A DNA stretch of 64,000 bases, taken from assembly GCF_000012365.1 (NCBI RefSeq), contig NC_007651.1, positions 2,108,001-2,172,000 of the forward strand, read 5' to 3'. Below, piece after piece: positions 28,274 to 41,726 of this stretch. The stretch is from Burkholderia thailandensis E264. Lineage in GTDB: Bacteria > Pseudomonadota > Gammaproteobacteria > Burkholderiales > Burkholderiaceae. Position 1 is the stretch's first letter; each line of letters starts with the position of its first letter. Below the pieces are notes generated by a model. It was not told the origin of the DNA, made no database searches, and saw only the letters and a program-made list of their open reading frames with translations. Position numbers and translations under genes: made by a program.

Positions 28274-30811
28274 ATGCGGGCGAGGTGCGGCGCGTTCGCG
28301 CTCGGCGTCGTCGCGCTGCAGCAGCAGGCGGCGTTGCCGGGCGCGGCGGCATGGGCGGGCGGCGCGCTCGCGTTCGGCTTGTGCGTGTGGCTCGCGCTCG
28401 CGTGGCGCGACGGCGTGCGTGCGCGCACGCGATCGATCGGGTTCTGCGCATGCTGTTGCGCGGCCGCGCTCGCGGGCTTCGGCTACGCGGCGGCGCGCGC
28501 GCAGTGGCGGCTTGCCGATGCGCTGCCCGCGCAGTGGGAGGGGCGCGACATCGTCGTGACGGGCGCCGTGCGCGGCTTGCCGTCGCGCGACGCGAACGGC
28601 ACGCGTTTCCTGTTCGACGTCGATGAAAACGACGCGCGCATCGCGCGGTTTCCGGCGACGCTGTCGCTTGCGTGGTACACGTTCGGCCGCTCGGCCGCGT
28701 CGCCGCCCGAGCTCGTGCCGGGCGACCGATGGCGGCTGCGCGTGCGTCTGAAACGCCCGCACGGCAATGCGAATTTCGGGGTGCGCGATGCGGAAGCGGC
28801 ATGGCTCGCGCGCGGCATCCGGGCGCTCGGCTACGTATCGGCGGCGCACGATGCGCAACGGCTCGCGGGGCGCGCGTCCGGCGTCGCGGCGATGGTCGAC
28901 CGGTTGCGTGCGCGCCTGCGCGGGCGCATCGCCGATGCGCTCGGCGACGCCGCGCATCGCGGGATCGTCGTCGCGCTCGCGATCGGCGCGCAGGACGACA
29001 TCGTCGACGGCGACCGGCGCATCCTGCGCGATACCGGCACGAGCCACCTCGTCGCGATTTCCGGGCTGCACGTCGGGATGGTCGGCGGCCTGTGCGCGTG
29101 GCTCGCAGGCGGGTTCTGGCGGCGCTCGGGCTACGTCGGGCGCAACTGGCCGCTTGTCGTGCCCGCGCAGAAGGTCGCGGCGCTCGGCGCGATCGTCGGC
29201 GGCGCCGGCTATGCGGCGCTCGCGGGCTTCAACGTGCCCGCGCAGCGCGCGTGGTGGATGCTCGCCGCCGCGGGCGTCGCATATCTGAGCGGGCGCTCGC
29301 TCGCGCCGTCTTCGGTGCTGGCGGCGGCGCTCGGCTGCGTGCTGATCGTCGATCCGTGGGCAGTGACGTCGCCGGGGTTCTGGCTGTCGTTCTGCGCGGT
29401 CGCTGCGATCCTGTTCGCGTCGTCGGGGCGAAGCGCCGCGCGCGAAGCGCGCGACCTCGACGAGGCGCGCGGCTCGATCGACGGCGCATGTCGCGAACGC
29501 GCGTCGCCGCCGGCGTGTCCCGCGCGGTGGCGTGCCGCGTGTGCGCGGGCACGGATGAGGGCGAGGCGCGCGATCGGGCGGCTCGTTCGGCGCGTGCGCG
29601 ATGCCGCGCGGGCGCAGTTCGCGGTGACGATCGCGCTCGCGCCGCTCACCGCGCTGTGGTTCGCGCAGATTCCGCTCACCGGCCCGCTCGCAAATGCGTT
29701 CGCGATTCCGTGGGTCGGCTCGCTCGTCACGCCGATCGTGCTCGCGGGCGTCGTGCTGCCCGCGCCGCTCGACGCACCGGCGTACGTGCTCGGCGAAGCG
29801 CTCGTCGCGGCGCTGATGCGGTTCCTCGAAGCGGCAGCCGGCGCGGGGCGCACGGTCTGGATGCTGCCGGTGCCGGGCGGCTTCGCGCTCGCCACGGCGG
29901 CGGCGGGTGTCGTGTGGGCGCTGACGCCGCGCGGCTGGCCGCTGCGCGGTGCGGCGCCGCTCGCGTGGCTGCCGCTTGTCGTGCCGGCTCCGCTCGCCCT
30001 GCCCGACGGCACGTTCCGGTTGACGGCGCTCGACGTCGGGCAGGGCTCGGCGGTGTTGATCGAAACCGCGCGGCATGCGCTGCTGTTCGACGCGGGCCCG
30101 GGGCCGGAGGCGTCGAATGCGGGCGAGCGGGTCGTCGTGCCGTTCTTGCGCGCGCGGGGCGTGCGCATGCTCGACACGCTCGTCGTGAGCCACGCGGATT
30201 CGGACCACGCGGGCGGCGCGCCCGCCGTCCTCGAAGCGATCACGGTCGCGCAGGTGACGGGCGGGCTGCCGCCGTCGAACCGCCTGTGGCGCGTCGCGCA
30301 CGCAGCCGGCGTGGCCGACGCGCTGCCGTGCGCGGCGGGGCAGCGCTGGCGCTGGGACGGCGTCGAGTTCGCGACGCTCTGGCCCGCCGGCGGGCCGCGC
30401 GCGGGCGGCGCGACGAACGCTCAGTCGTGCGTGCTGCGCGTGTCGGCGGGCGAGCGTGCGGCGCTCCTGACGGGCGATGTCGACGCACGCTCCGAGCGCG
30501 CGCTCGTCGCCGGGGCGCGCCGAGCGCTCGCGGCGCAGGTGCTCGTCGTCCCGCACCATGGCAGCCGCACGTCGTCGACCGAGCCTTTCCTCGATTCGGT
30601 CGAGCCGCGCATTGCAATATTTCAGGTAGGCTACGCCAACAGGTTTCACCATCCGCATCCGACCGTCTGGGCGCGCTATGCCGGGCGCGGCATCGAGTTG
30701 CCGCGTACCGACCGCGACGGCGCCGTGCGCGTCGACATGACGTCGAGCGGCGCGCTCCCCGCGCCGGTACGGTATCGGGACGCGCACCGGCGCTACTGGA
30801 TGGACCGTTGA
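28274..30811 (+). CDS. comEC: DNA internalisation protein ComEC/Rec2 (845 aa)
   Basis: Inner-membrane channel for single-stranded DNA uptake in natural transformation. Order: N-terminal membrane segments, a DUF4131 domain (about 50-190), the Competence domain with GTSHLVAISGLHVGMVGG and multiple hydrophobic helices (about 240-590), and a C-terminal metallo-beta-lactamase-like domain with LDVGQGSAVLIE, VVSHADSDHAGG and VPHHGSRTSS (about 590-830). An extra basic insertion (about 395-450) interrupts the membrane part. Length and layout match Burkholderia Rec2. Natural competence is known in the B. pseudomallei group. Confidence 0.93.
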   Translation: MRARCGAFALGVVALQQQAALPGAAAWAGGALAFGLCVWLALAWRDGVRARTRSIGFCACCCAAALAGFGYAAARAQWRLADALPAQWEGRDIVVTGAVRGLPSRDANGTRFLFDVDENDARIARFPATLSLAWYTFGRSAASPPELVPGDRWRLRVRLKRPHGNANFGVRDAEAAWLARGIRALGYVSAAHDAQRLAGRASGVAAMVDRLRARLRGRIADALGDAAHRGIVVALAIGAQDDIVDGDRRILRDTGTSHLVAISGLHVGMVGGLCAWLAGGFWRRSGYVGRNWPLVVPAQKVAALGAIVGGAGYAALAGFNVPAQRAWWMLAAAGVAYLSGRSLAPSSVLAAALGCVLIVDPWAVTSPGFWLSFCAVAAILFASSGRSAAREARDLDEARGSIDGACRERASPPACPARWRAACARARMRARRAIGRLVRRVRDAARAQFAVTIALAPLTALWFAQIPLTGPLANAFAIPWVGSLVTPIVLAGVVLPAPLDAPAYVLGEALVAALMRFLEAAAGAGRTVWMLPVPGGFALATAAAGVVWALTPRGWPLRGAAPLAWLPLVVPAPLALPDGTFRLTALDVGQGSAVLIETARHALLFDAGPGPEASNAGERVVVPFLRARGVRMLDTLVVSHADSDHAGGAPAVLEAITVAQVTGGLPPSNRLWRVAHAAGVADALPCAAGQRWRWDGVEFATLWPAGGPRAGGATNAQSCVLRVSAGERAALLTGDVDARSERALVAGARRALAAQVLVVPHHGSRTSSTEPFLDSVEPRIAIFQVGYANRFHHPHPTVWARYAGRGIELPRTDRDGAVRVDMTSSGALPAPVRYRDAHRRYWMDR

Positions 30812-30847
30812 CGCGGTGCGGAGGCTACGACAGGGAGACAGCGTCGT

Positions 30848-31675
30848 TTGAAGGACATCATCCATTTCTCGCATGCGAACGGCTTTCCGGCGTCCACGTA
30901 TCGGACGATCTTCGCCGAGCTCGCGGACGATTACGAATTGCGCTTCATCGAGCGGATCGGTCATGACCGCCGCTTTCCGGTGACGCGCGACTGGCCGCAC
31001 CTCGTCGAGCAACTGCTCGACGACATCGGCCGCGCATACGAGCGGCCCGTGTGGCTTGTCGGCCATTCGCTCGGCGGCTATCTGTCGCTGATGGCGGCGC
31101 TCAAGCGCCCGCAATGGGTGCGCGGCGTCGTGATGCTCGATTCGCCCGTGATTGCCGGCTGGCGCAGCAGCGCGCTGCGCGTGAGCCAATGGACGGGGCT
31201 CGACGAGCGTTTGTCCCCCGCCGCCGCGACGCGCACCCGGCGCGTCCATTGGGCGAGTCGCGACGACGCGTGGCGGCATTTCCGCGCGAAGTCCGCGTTC
31301 GCGCGCTGGGACGAGCGGATGCTGTCCGACTACATCGACTACGGCATTCCGCAGACGAGTGCGGCGGGCGAGCGCTCGCTCGCGTTCGACCGGCAGATCG
31401 AGTACATGATCTACCGGACGCTGCCGCACACGCTCGGTCCGCGCCTCGCGCGCGGCGCGCCCGTGCCGGTCGGCTTTCTCGCCGGCACGCGCTCGCGCGA
31501 GATCCGCCAGATCGGGCTCGCGGCAACGCGCCGGGCGGTGCGCGGCCGGATCGAATGGCTCGAAGGCAGCCATCTCTTCCCGATGGAGCGGCCGCTCGAG
31601 ACCGCCCGCGCGGTGCAGCGCATGATCAACGTGCTGCGCGCGGCGCAAGGCGGCGACGACGCGCGGCGCGGGTGA
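30848..31675 (+). CDS. Alpha/beta-hydrolase (275 aa)
   Basis: Cytoplasmic serine hydrolase fold: FSHANGFPAS near the N-terminus, the nucleophile elbow GHSLGGYLS (about S80-L85), and a C-terminal catalytic His in EGSHLFPME. No substrate can be assigned. TTG 30848 is taken as start (AGGGAGA upstream), 36 bases after comEC. The last ~15 residues are Ala/Arg-rich and not conserved in kind. Confidence 0.85.
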   Translation: MKDIIHFSHANGFPASTYRTIFAELADDYELRFIERIGHDRRFPVTRDWPHLVEQLLDDIGRAYERPVWLVGHSLGGYLSLMAALKRPQWVRGVVMLDSPVIAGWRSSALRVSQWTGLDERLSPAAATRTRRVHWASRDDAWRHFRAKSAFARWDERMLSDYIDYGIPQTSAAGERSLAFDRQIEYMIYRTLPHTLGPRLARGAPVPVGFLAGTRSREIRQIGLAATRRAVRGRIEWLEGSHLFPMERPLETARAVQRMINVLRAAQGGDDARRG

Positions 31676-31866
31676 TCGCGGCGGCTTGCGTGCCGCGATG
31701 CAAGGGGGGAACCGGCCGGATGCGGCGCGGGCGAGATCGGCGCGGCGCGCCGGGATTGCACGGCCACGCGGCGCGATCGGCGGCGGCCCGCTGCGTGAAA
31801 TGGCCGGTCGGCGCGGACGAGCGCGGACAGTAACGGGAAGGGGCGCGATCGCGCGTCGATTGCTGA

Positions 31867-34430
<2,564 letters not shown>

Positions 34431-34501
34431 TGAACTCGGCGGCCGTCGCGCGCGTCAGTAGCAGGAGCGGCTGCCGCGCCGGGATCGACCGCCGTCGCTG
34501 A

Positions 34502-35818
<1,317 letters not shown>

Positions 35819-35859
35819 CGCGCGCTGACGCGTTACTATCGGTCTTGTTCACTGATGAC

Positions 35860-35885
35860 GCCGCTTCGCGATCTCGTGAAGCGGC
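35860..35885 (+). terminator. Hairpin after eno (weak terminator candidate)
   Basis: An 8-bp stem (GCCGCTTC / GAAGCGGC) with a 10-base loop, 41 bases after the eno stop and 24 before ftsB. The tail GCTTCTTATA is only moderately T-rich, so partial read-through into ftsB is likely. Confidence 0.4.
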
Positions 35886-35909
35886 GCTTCTTATATCTGC
35901 GGCTTATTC

Positions 35910-36341
35910 ATGCGGCTCGTTACCGTCGTTCTGATCGCTTTGCTGGTCGTGATTCAGTACCCGTTGTGGTGGGGGCACGGCGGCTGGCTGCGGGTGCATG
36001 AGCTGCGGCAGCAGTTGAACGACCAGTTGCAGAAGAATGCCGATGCGAAGCTGCGCAACGAGCGGATCGCAGGCGAAGTGCAGGATCTGCAGAACGGCAC
36101 GTCGGCGATCGAGGAGCGCGCGCGCTACGAAATGGGCATGGTGAAGGACGGCGAAGTGTTCGTGCAGTTCGTGTCGCCGAATTCGCCGGCGCCCGCGGCG
36201 CAGAGCAACGCGCAGCCGTCGACGTCGACGCGCGGCGAGGTGTCGGCCGCGCCGATGCGCGTCGTGCCGAATCCCGTCTCGCGCGTAAAGCCGGAGAGGC
36301 GGCACGGCGGCGACAAGGCGCGCAAGCCGACGCAAGGCTGA
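35910..36341 (+). CDS. ftsB: Cell division protein FtsB (143 aa)
   Basis: Bitopic divisome protein working with FtsL and FtsQ. One N-terminal membrane segment (about 3-20, [19 protein letters not shown]) is followed by a coiled coil with heptads (about 29-75, [19 protein letters not shown]) and the conserved [20 protein letters not shown] Ser/Pro-rich, basic tail (about 90-143) is longer than in E. coli FtsB (103 aa) but common in Burkholderia. Confidence 0.93.
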   Translation: MRLVTVVLIALLVVIQYPLWWGHGGWLRVHELRQQLNDQLQKNADAKLRNERIAGEVQDLQNGTSAIEERARYEMGMVKDGEVFVQFVSPNSPAPAAQSNAQPSTSTRGEVSAAPMRVVPNPVSRVKPERRHGGDKARKPTQG

Positions 36342-36433
36342 CGGGCGCGGCCCTGGCATCGCGCGGTGAAGACTCGCCGCCGAATGCGCGGCGCGGCCGT
36401 CACGCAATCAGGATGCTTCGGAAAGCCCGGTGA

Positions 36434-36463
36434 AAAAAGCGCGGTCTCTCGGCCGCGCTTTTT
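36434..36463. terminator. Bidirectional terminator between ftsB and a lipoprotein gene
   Basis: An 11-bp stem (AAAAAGCGCGG / CCGCGCTTTTT, arms 36434-36444 and 36453-36463) has A and T tails on both sides. It lies between two convergent genes. Confidence 0.85.
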
Positions 36464-36502
36464 GTTTCTCGTGGGTTCTCAATTTGCCGAAATTCGGCGA
36501 AT

Positions 36503-36847
36503 TCACCACCGCCAACCCGGGTAGCCGTAGCTGAAACCCGAGTCCCAGCCGTGTCCCCAGCCTCCGCCGTAGTAGCCGCCGTAGTAGGTGATGGGCGGCG
36601 GATAGTAGTACGACCACGCGCGCGCCGCATCCTCGGCCGCGATCGCCGCGTTCTGCTCGCGCAGCACCTGCCGGTCGATCTCGTCGTAGCGCTTGCGCTC
36701 GTCGGGCGTGAGCGTGTGCGTCGTCGTACCTGCCTGCTCGGGCAGACGACTCAGAACCGTCGTCGACGGCGGCGCGGCGCATCCGCTCAGCGACGCGGCC
36801 GCAACGAGCGCCGCGAGCGGCGCGGCGCGAACGAGAATCGATTTCAT
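36503..36847 (-). CDS. Small lipoprotein with Gly/Tyr-rich C-terminus, unknown function (114 aa)
   Basis: A signal peptide with lipobox SLSGC (C23 as lipidation site) is followed by a charged helical part (LTPDERKRYDEIDRQVLREQN) and an aromatic, glycine-rich tail (YYPPPITYYGGYYGGGWGHG). It is probably anchored in the outer membrane. AGGAGG precedes the ATG. It lies 88 bases downstream of hslO on the same strand. No characterised family was recognised. Confidence 0.75.
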   Translation of the reverse strand: MKSILVRAAPLAALVAAASLSGCAAPPSTTVLSRLPEQAGTTTHTLTPDERKRYDEIDRQVLREQNAAIAAEDAARAWSYYYPPPITYYGGYYGGGWGHGWDSGFSYGYPGWRW

Positions 36848-36935
36848 GCTGCTGCCTCCTGGCTTGTGCCGGCGCCGCGCTCGCCGGACAACGGGCGCGG
36901 CGCATTGCCCGGTTGCTCGTTGGCTCGCGGGCGAA

Positions 36936-37886
36936 TCAGTGCCGTTGCGCGGCGGCGGGCGCGACGCCCGCGCCGAGTTCGGGCGTCGCGAACAACTGGA
37001 CGACGTCGACCGGATCGAATTCGTAGCGCTGATTGCAGAATTCGCAGTGAATCTCGACGTGGCCGCGCTCTTCGATCACGCCGTCGATCTCGACGCGCCC
37101 GAGCATGCGCAGCATCCCGCCGACCTTCTCGCGCGAGCACGTGCACTGGAAGCGCGTGGCCGTCGGTTCGAAGTGCTGCACATTCTCCTGCCAGAACAGA
37201 CGCCGAAACACGGTCTCGGGTTCCACTTCGAGCAGCTCTTTCGACGAAAGCGTGCCGCCGAGCGTGCACACGCGCTCCCAGGTGTCCGTATCGGTTTCCT
37301 CGACGCGCGGCACGATGCCGCCGTCGCCCGGCAGCTTCTGCAGCAGCACGCCGACCGCGCGATCCTGATCGGCGGCGAGCCAGAGGCGCGTGTCGAGCTG
37401 CTCCGAGTGCCGCATGTAATGCTCGAGCACGTCGGCGATCGACGCGAGCGGGCCGTCCTCGCCGTTCAGCGGCACGATGCCCTGATACGGCTGCTGGCCG
37501 GGCCGCTTGTCGGCGGGGTCGAGCGTGATCACGCAGCGGCCGTGGCCGCTCGCGTTGATCAGGTTCGCGAACGACGTGCCGTCGCCGATGATCTGCGCGG
37601 CGTCGCCCGAGAACTTCGCGGTCGCGCGCATCGCGAGGTCCGCACTGCACTGGACGACGAGCATCTTCACCGGGCCGTCGCCGAAGATCTGCATGATGAG
37701 CGTGCCGTCGAACTTCAGATTCGCCGACAACAGCGCGCACGCCGCCATCATCTCGCCGAGCACGTTGCGCACGGGCGTCGGGTAGTCGCGGCGCGTGAGC
37801 ACCTCTTGCCACGTGTTGCGCAGCGAGACGATCTCGCCGCGCACCGGGGCCGCGTTGAACATGAATTTCTGTAACTGGTCGCTCAC
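36936..37886 (-). CDS. hslO: Redox-regulated chaperone Hsp33 (316 aa)
   Basis: Holdase chaperone activated by oxidation. The N-terminal domain shows FMFNAAPVRGEIVSL. The C-terminal zinc switch has CTC (CxC) and CEFC (CxxC), with the conserved REKVGGMLRMLG between them. Length is slightly above E. coli Hsp33 (292) because of a short Ala-rich tail. It follows the gamma-carbonic-anhydrase-like gene by 38 bases and probably shares its transcript. Confidence 0.95.
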   Translation of the reverse strand: MSDQLQKFMFNAAPVRGEIVSLRNTWQEVLTRRDYPTPVRNVLGEMMAACALLSANLKFDGTLIMQIFGDGPVKMLVVQCSADLAMRATAKFSGDAAQIIGDGTSFANLINASGHGRCVITLDPADKRPGQQPYQGIVPLNGEDGPLASIADVLEHYMRHSEQLDTRLWLAADQDRAVGVLLQKLPGDGGIVPRVEETDTDTWERVCTLGGTLSSKELLEVEPETVFRRLFWQENVQHFEPTATRFQCTCSREKVGGMLRMLGRVEIDGVIEERGHVEIHCEFCNQRYEFDPVDVVQLFATPELGAGVAPAAAQRH

Positions 37887-37924
37887 TTTTTTCCTCGACG
37901 ATCAAACGGCTCGTGCGCGGCGGT

Positions 37925-38449
37925 TCAGCCGATCCGCACGAGCTGCTCCTTGAAATACGCGCGCCGCATCGCGTAGCTCTTCGTGTTCATGTGCATCCGC
38001 GCGATGTCCTCGTCGGACAGCGTACGCACGACCTTCGCCGGCGCGCCGAGAATCAGCGAATTGTCGGGAAACGTCTTGCCCTCGGTGATCACCGCGCCCG
38101 CGCCGACCAGGCAGTTGCGGCCGATCACCGCGCGATTCAAGATCACCGCCTGAATGCCGATCAGCGAGCCCTCGCCGATCGTGCAGCCGTGCAGCATCGC
38201 CTGATGGCCGACCGTCACGTTCGGCGCGATCGTGAGCGGGCATCCCGGATCGGTGTGCAGCACCGCGCCTTCCTGCACGTTGCTGCCCGCACCGACCGTG
38301 ATCGGCTCGTTGTCGCCACGGATCGTCGCGCCGAACCAGACGCTCGCGTTCTCTTCCAGCACGACTTGGCCGATGATCGTCGCGCTGTCCGCGACAAACA
38401 CGCTTTCGTGGATGGACGGGGCGTTGTCGCCGAGCTTGTAGATGGTCAC
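37925..38449 (-). CDS. Gamma-carbonic-anhydrase-like hexapeptide-repeat protein (174 aa)
   Basis: Left-handed beta-helix protein (LbH_gamma_CA_like, YrdA/PaaY type). Hexapeptide repeats run from about 12 to 145 (ASVWFGATIRGDNEPI, NVQEGAVLHTDPGCPL, TVGHQAMLHGCTIGEGSLIG), including the metal-site histidines in LHTD and VGHQAMLHG. The start is GTG 38449, with AGGGAG six bases upstream and the protein beginning TIYKLG. A longer in-frame extension upstream has no family features. Real enzyme activity cannot be judged. Confidence 0.9.
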   Translation of the reverse strand: MTIYKLGDNAPSIHESVFVADSATIIGQVVLEENASVWFGATIRGDNEPITVGAGSNVQEGAVLHTDPGCPLTIAPNVTVGHQAMLHGCTIGEGSLIGIQAVILNRAVIGRNCLVGAGAVITEGKTFPDNSLILGAPAKVVRTLSDEDIARMHMNTKSYAMRRAYFKEQLVRIG

Positions 38450-38594
38450 GATGTCTCCCTTGGGGCTTGTCTGGGCGGCCGGTACAATGGCGCGCGGTTG
38501 CGTCGCGCTTGAATGCGGCGCGATCGAATCGCTTATTGTAAACGGTTGTCCCGGTCGTTCGCGTGCGCGCCGCACGCGGGCAGGTCGTCTTCTC

Positions 38595-39446
38595 ATGTCA
38601 TCCGTCCCGATTTCATTGCCCGAACCGTTGCGCTGCGCTCGAAGCGACGCGCTTGCCGCGCTTTGCGAGACCGATCCCGCAAGCAAGGCCGCGCGCGTCG
38701 TCGAGCTGCGCTCGGCGCTCGTCGACGGCCGCGCGGCGGCTTTCCCCGATCGCGAGCTGAGCGCGCCCGCGCACGGTCTGCCGGGGCGGCCGGTTCGCCC
38801 GGCGCTCGTCGAGCCGCGCCTGCTCGCGCGGCGCAGCATGCGATCGCCGCAAGGGCGGGCCGTGCTGCTGCATGCGCTTGCCCACATCGAATTCAACGCG
38901 ATCAACCTCGCGCTCGACGCGGTGTGGCGCTTCGCGCGGATGCCCGCGGCGTTCTATGCGGACTGGCTCAAAGTTGCCGCGGAGGAGGCGCACCACTTCT
39001 CGCTGCTCGCCGCGCGTCTAGCCGAGTTCGGCCACGCGTACGGCGATTTCCCGGCGCACGACGGCCTCTGGGAGATGTGCGAGCGGACCGCGGGCGACGC
39101 GCTCGCACGGATGGCGCTCGTGCCGCGCACGCTCGAGGCGCGCGGGCTCGACGCGTCGCCGCCGATTCGCGCACGGCTTCAGCAGGCGGGCGATCACGCG
39201 TCGGCGGCGATTCTCGATGTGATCCTGCGCGACGAGATCGGTCATGTGCGAATCGGCAATCGCTGGTTTCGCCATCTGTGCGACGCCGCCGGGATCGATC
39301 CGCATGCGACCTACGAACGGCTCGCCAAGCAGTACCGGGCGCCGCGGCTGCGCGGCCCGTTCAATTTCGAGGCTCGGCGCGCCGCGGGCTTCGACGACGA
39401 CGAACTGAACGCGCTCATCGCGCAGGACGACGATCCGAACGCGTGA
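38595..39446 (+). CDS. DUF455 ferritin-like protein (283 aa)
   Basis: Four-helix di-iron type fold: ALAHIEFNAINLALDAVWRF, WLKVAAEEAHHFSLL and RDEIGHVRIGNRWF carry Glu/His pairs spaced as in ferritin-like oxidases. The ending RGPFNFEARRAAGF is typical of the DUF455 family. Function unknown. ATG 38595 gives the family length; the frame is open upstream to 38442 without similarity. It is transcribed divergently from the gamma-CA-like gene. Confidence 0.85.
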   Translation: MSSVPISLPEPLRCARSDALAALCETDPASKAARVVELRSALVDGRAAAFPDRELSAPAHGLPGRPVRPALVEPRLLARRSMRSPQGRAVLLHALAHIEFNAINLALDAVWRFARMPAAFYADWLKVAAEEAHHFSLLAARLAEFGHAYGDFPAHDGLWEMCERTAGDALARMALVPRTLEARGLDASPPIRARLQQAGDHASAAILDVILRDEIGHVRIGNRWFRHLCDAAGIDPHATYERLAKQYRAPRLRGPFNFEARRAAGFDDDELNALIAQDDDPNA

Positions 39447-39694
39447 CGCGGGCGTGTGCCGGCGAGGCGCCCCCCCCTGATTCCGGAATTCGTTCGCGGG
39501 GCCGGCCGCGGAAAGGGCCGATCGCCGCGCCGTGCTCTTTGCGAAGACATTGGGTAGTCGCATCGCCGCAATCCGGCCGCCTGGCCCCTCCGGCGGCCAG
39601 CGCAAGCCCGTCACGAGCGTGAACAGGCCCTAGAGAAGTGCCTCGAAACGCGCCCGGTCTTGCGGCTCGCCCCACGCCGGACGGGCCGGATCGA

Positions 39695-39700
39695 TATAAT
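39695..39700 (+). promoter_or_regulatory. -10 box upstream of the alpha/beta-hydrolase gene
   Basis: Exact TATAAT, 19 bases before the ATG at 39720. No clear -35 was seen. The preceding 270 bases (39447-39694) hold no other recognisable feature. Confidence 0.45.
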
Positions 39701-39719
39701 CGAACGGTCATTCTTTTTT

Positions 39720-40622
39720 ATGGCGGTTGCGATGCACTCCACTCAATCTGTCTCCGATTTCGTCACGGTTCGCGGCGTGAAGCTGCATGTGCGCCGCTGG
39801 GGGCGGCCCGATGCACCGACGCTCTACATGCTGCACGGCTGGATGGACGTTGCCGCGTCGTTCCAGTTCGTCGTCGACGCGCTCGCGGGCGACTGGCAGG
39901 TGATCGCACCGGACGCGCGCGGCTTCGGCCTGTCCGACTGGCCGGTCGCCGCGCAAGGCGGCGGCCACTACTGGTTCCACGAATACCTGGCGGACCTCGA
40001 TGCGCTGATCGACCACTACACGCCCGACGGCGAGGTGAATCTCGTCGGCCACAGCATGGGCGCGAACGTCGTGTGCCTGTATGCGGGCGCGCGGCCGCAG
40101 CGGGTGCGGCGGGTCGTCGATCTGGAGGGCTTCGGGCTCGCGCCCGCGCACGCCGAGCAGGCGCCGCGGCGTCTCGCGCAGTGGCTCGACGAGCTGCGCG
40201 CGCCGCCGGGGCTCAAGCGCTACGCGTCGCTCGAAGACGTCGCCGCGCGCCTCGTGAAGACGAATCCGCGCCTCGAGCCGCGCCGCGCGGCGTTTCTCGC
40301 CGCGCATTGGGCGACGCGCGACGCGGGCGGCCAGTACCGGCTGCTCGCCGATCCCGCGCACAAGCTGCGCGGCCCGCTGCTGTACCGCCTCGACGAGGTG
40401 ATGGCGATCTGGTCGAAGGTGCGCGCGAGGGTGCTGCACATCGAGGCCGTCGATTCGCCGACGCTCGCGTTCCTGGCGGGCGAGATTGCGCTTTCCGAAT
40501 TCAAGGCGCGCTTTTCGGCGTTCGCCGACTGGCGCGAGAAGCTTGTCGAAGACGCGGGGCACATGGTGCATCACGATCAGCCGGAGCAGATCGCGGCGCT
40601 GATCGAGGCGTTCTGCGCCTGA
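39720..40622 (+). CDS. Alpha/beta-hydrolase (300 aa)
   Basis: Serine hydrolase of the epoxide-hydrolase/haloalkane-dehalogenase-like branch. The oxyanion region MLHGWMDVAASFQ, the aspartate-containing DARGFGLSDWP, the nucleophile elbow VGHSMGANVV and the C-terminal His in DAGHMVHHDQPEQI are all in place. Substrate unknown. A second ATG at 39732 is possible. Confidence 0.88.
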   Translation: MAVAMHSTQSVSDFVTVRGVKLHVRRWGRPDAPTLYMLHGWMDVAASFQFVVDALAGDWQVIAPDARGFGLSDWPVAAQGGGHYWFHEYLADLDALIDHYTPDGEVNLVGHSMGANVVCLYAGARPQRVRRVVDLEGFGLAPAHAEQAPRRLAQWLDELRAPPGLKRYASLEDVAARLVKTNPRLEPRRAAFLAAHWATRDAGGQYRLLADPAHKLRGPLLYRLDEVMAIWSKVRARVLHIEAVDSPTLAFLAGEIALSEFKARFSAFADWREKLVEDAGHMVHHDQPEQIAALIEAFCA

Positions 40623-40823
40623 GCCGATTTGCGGGCGTCGATCCGGCGGGCGGCGAAAGGCCGGGTGCCAATGCATGTCCGAACGCGCGTCGGCGCGCGG
40701 GAGGCGAAAGGCGAACGACGCGCGAGCGCGTCGCCCGGCGGGCCCGCAGCCGGGCGCGGCTCCCGCCGGCGGGGCGTCTGCGGCGAATTTGCGCGTTGCA
40801 GTAGAATGACCGCTTAGCCTCCG

Positions 40824-41663
40824 ATGCCCACGATGAACGCCGATCTCCACTGCCATTCGAACGTTTCCGACGGTCAACTCGCGCCCGCCGACGTCGCGCG
40901 CCGCGCGCACGCGGGCGGCGTCACGTTGTGGGCGCTGACCGATCACGACGAGGTCGGCGGCCAGCGCGCCGCGCGCGAGGCCGCCGAGGCGCTCGGCATG
41001 CGCTACCTGCACGGCGTCGAGATTTCCGTGACGTGGGCGTCGCGCACCGTGCACATCGTCGGTCTGAACATCGATCCGCAGAACCCGGCGCTCGTCGACG
41101 GGCTGTACCGAACCCGCAATGGCCGCGCGGCGCGCGCGGTCGCGATCGGCGACGCGCTTGCCGCGCTCGGCATCGAAGGGGCCTACGCGGGCGCGCTCGG
41201 CTACGTGTCGAATCCCGATCTGATCTCGCGCACGCACTTCGCGCGCTTTCTCGTCGACAAGGGCTACGCGGCATCGATTTCCGACGTGTTCGACCGCTAC
41301 CTCGGCGACGGCAAGCCGGGCTACGTCGCGCACCGCTGGGCGAAGCTGTCGGACGCCGTCACGTGGATCCGCCAGGCGGGCGGCGAAGCGGTCGTCGCGC
41401 ATCCGGGCCGCTACGCGTACACGAGCGTCGAGTTCGACGCGTTCTTCGGCGAGTTCATCGATCTGGGCGGCGTCGCGATCGAGGTCGTGACGGGCAGCCA
41501 CACGCCCGACCAGTACCGCGAATATGCGGACGTCGCGCGGCGCTTCGGCTTCGAGGCGTCGCGCGGCTCCGATTTCCACGCGCCGGGAGAAGGGCGCACC
41601 GAGCTCGGCAGCCTGCCGCCGCTGCCGCCCGATCTCAAACCCGTCTGGGAGCGCTGGCTATAG
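40824..41663 (+). CDS. PHP-domain phosphoesterase, RNase AM/YciV (TrpH) family (279 aa)
   Basis: Metal-dependent phosphoesterase. The N-terminal ADLHCHSNVSDG and ALTDHDEVGG carry the PHP histidines, followed by GVEISV, VVAHPGRY and a C-terminal GSDFHAPGE. E. coli homologues degrade nucleoside 3',5'-bisphosphate and 5' ends of RNA. Two close ATGs (40824, 40833) and no clear Shine-Dalgarno leave the start uncertain by three codons. The next gene (YciO type) is often its neighbour. Confidence 0.9.
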   Translation: MPTMNADLHCHSNVSDGQLAPADVARRAHAGGVTLWALTDHDEVGGQRAAREAAEALGMRYLHGVEISVTWASRTVHIVGLNIDPQNPALVDGLYRTRNGRAARAVAIGDALAALGIEGAYAGALGYVSNPDLISRTHFARFLVDKGYAASISDVFDRYLGDGKPGYVAHRWAKLSDAVTWIRQAGGEAVVAHPGRYAYTSVEFDAFFGEFIDLGGVAIEVVTGSHTPDQYREYADVARRFGFEASRGSDFHAPGEGRTELGSLPPLPPDLKPVWERWL

Positions 41664-41726
41664 CGGCGTTTGCCGGCAGCACATCCGGCCGCGGGCTCGC
41701 GCGCGCCGATCCATACTTTTGTCCCC

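Noticed and set aside
27773..31648. Long minus-strand open frame (1291 codons) opposite comEC and neighbours
   Set aside because: Shadow frame of tatD, comEC and the hydrolase gene; low-complexity Arg-rich translation without motifs.
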